64,000 bases of DNA from Limisphaera sp026417315 (GTDB taxonomy: Bacteria > Verrucomicrobiota > Verrucomicrobiia > Limisphaerales > Limisphaeraceae). This document shows, in pieces, positions 63,402 through 64,000 of the stretch (its first letter is position 1; each line of letters opens with the position of its first letter). The notes under the pieces are model-generated. The model saw only the letters and a list, made by a program, of their open reading frames with translations, had not been told where the DNA came from and did not search any database. The position numbers and the translations under genes are program-made. The stretch covers positions 372,001-436,000 of the forward strand of contig NZ_JBMVQY010000001.1 of assembly GCF_049537125.1 (NCBI RefSeq), read 5' to 3'.

Positions 63402-64000
63402 AAGGGAAAGCCGCGGTCGTCCTCCGGGATCGCCGCCGCGGAGCCCTGGGAGCCCGGCGGAACCCGGGCCGGACCGGGGTCTGGGGAATCGGCGGGCTGG
63501 GCCGTTTCGGCGCCGGTCGCCCCGCCGGGGACACCAGACCCCGAAAGCGGCGGCTGTTCGCCCCCTCCGGCCTGTGTCGGTGCGCCCGACCCGGCCTCTT
63601 GAGCCAGCTTCAGCGGAGGGACGATCCCCTGCGCAAGCACGGGCCGCGCGCCCAGGCGATGGACCAGTTCCCGCAGCGTAATGGCTGCGGCGGTTTGTTC
63701 CTCGGCGGCCTGAATCCGCTGATACTCGCCCCAGATCTCCCCGCCGGCCGGCTCCAAAGCGGGCGCCATGGGACTGCCGTTCTCCGTTCTCATGGCCAGC
63801 AGCACATCGTGCAGACTGATGGTTTCCAAGGGACGAGCCGGCACGTACGCGGGCTCGGGACCGGCCAGTTCCCACAACAATCCGGCCCTCTGCAGTTGTC
63901 CCAGGATCTCCCGGCAAAGGCGCGGCGGAACTCCGAGGCTTGCCGCCAGGCCGCTCACCGACGGAGGCGGCTCGCCGTTTTGAAAGGCCTGCCCCAAACA
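63398..64000 (-). CDS. YihY/BrkB-family membrane protein, C-terminal part (5' end outside window)
   Basis: At least 200 codons are visible, running in from the right edge. No transmembrane segment is seen. Instead the winged-helix-like C-terminal domain found in long YihY proteins is present: EPPPSVSGLAASLGVPPRLC, AGLLWELAGPEPAYVPARPL and ETISLHDVLLAMR. A Pro/Gly/Ala-rich tail of about 65 residues follows. The membrane part (formerly annotated as RNase BN) should lie upstream, beyond the window. The assignment rests on this tail domain, so it is tentative. It overlaps the ald start by 4 nt. Confidence 0.6.
   Translation of the reverse strand, partial: CLGQAFQNGEPPPSVSGLAASLGVPPRLCREILGQLQRAGLLWELAGPEPAYVPARPLETISLHDVLLAMRTENGSPMAPALEPAGGEIWGEYQRIQAAEEQTAAAITLRELVHRLGARPVLAQGIVPPLKLAQEAGSGAPTQAGGGEQPPLSGSGVPGGATGAETAQPADSPDPGPARVPPGSQGSAAAIPEDDRGFPL

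Overview
The window is GC-rich bacterial chromosome, most likely from the Verrucomicrobiota. The clues are a PEP-CTERM protein, a secreted protein ending in the GDGIPDWW plus calcium-repeat plus FYRVRF tail common in that phylum, menaquinone synthesis by the futalosine route (mqnE), pectin and glucan degradation genes, and a Gram-negative envelope with a TolC-like protein and a secretin. A Limisphaera-like thermophile would fit, but that is inference from gene content; no 16S rRNA or tRNA gene is visible.

Left part (1-24.4 kb). A partial M6 metalloprotease and a DUF971 gene come first. A minus-strand pilM-pilN-pilO-pilP-like-pilQ operon follows, reading into a 1350-residue secreted beta-propeller/FN3/dockerin-like/cohesin-like protein. 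After a 2-kb gene-less stretch come mqnE, an outer-membrane barrel, a Tat-exported Gfo/Idh/MocA oxidoreductase and a TolC-like gene. The rpsP-khpA-trmD-rplS operon is flanked on both sides by copies of a dispersed multi-hairpin repeat.

Middle part (24.4-52.9 kb). This holds argJ with a secreted SMP-30 lactonase, pta-hisC, a PEP-CTERM protein next to a PL4 rhamnogalacturonan lyase, a LOG-family protein, an Xaa-Pro aminopeptidase, and a small membrane protein coupled to a YceI gene. Then come rpmH-rnpA-yidD-yidC-khpB without dnaA, a coupled ECF sigma/partner/RDD operon, and truB-ribF divergent from a Ski2-like helicase. A class V aminotransferase, a rhomboid protease and a YchF-like protein that has lost its GTPase motifs close the section.

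Right part (53-64 kb). A compact type II-C CRISPR-Cas locus is present: five repeats with four spacers, then cas2, cas1 and cas9 on the opposite strand, and a tracrRNA gene divergent from cas9. Each intact repeat contains a complete sigma70-like promoter, and the tracrRNA anti-repeat carries the same extended -10 in the opposite direction, reading into cas9. Beyond it lie an RluA pseudouridine synthase, a GH5 glycosidase, TatD, a DCC-family protein, alanine dehydrogenase and the 3' end of a YihY-family gene.

The most noteworthy items are the self-promoting CRISPR repeats with the overlapping tracrRNA/cas9 promoter region, the multi-hairpin repeat family at 18-24 kb, and the GTPase-dead YchF-like protein beside the CRISPR array.
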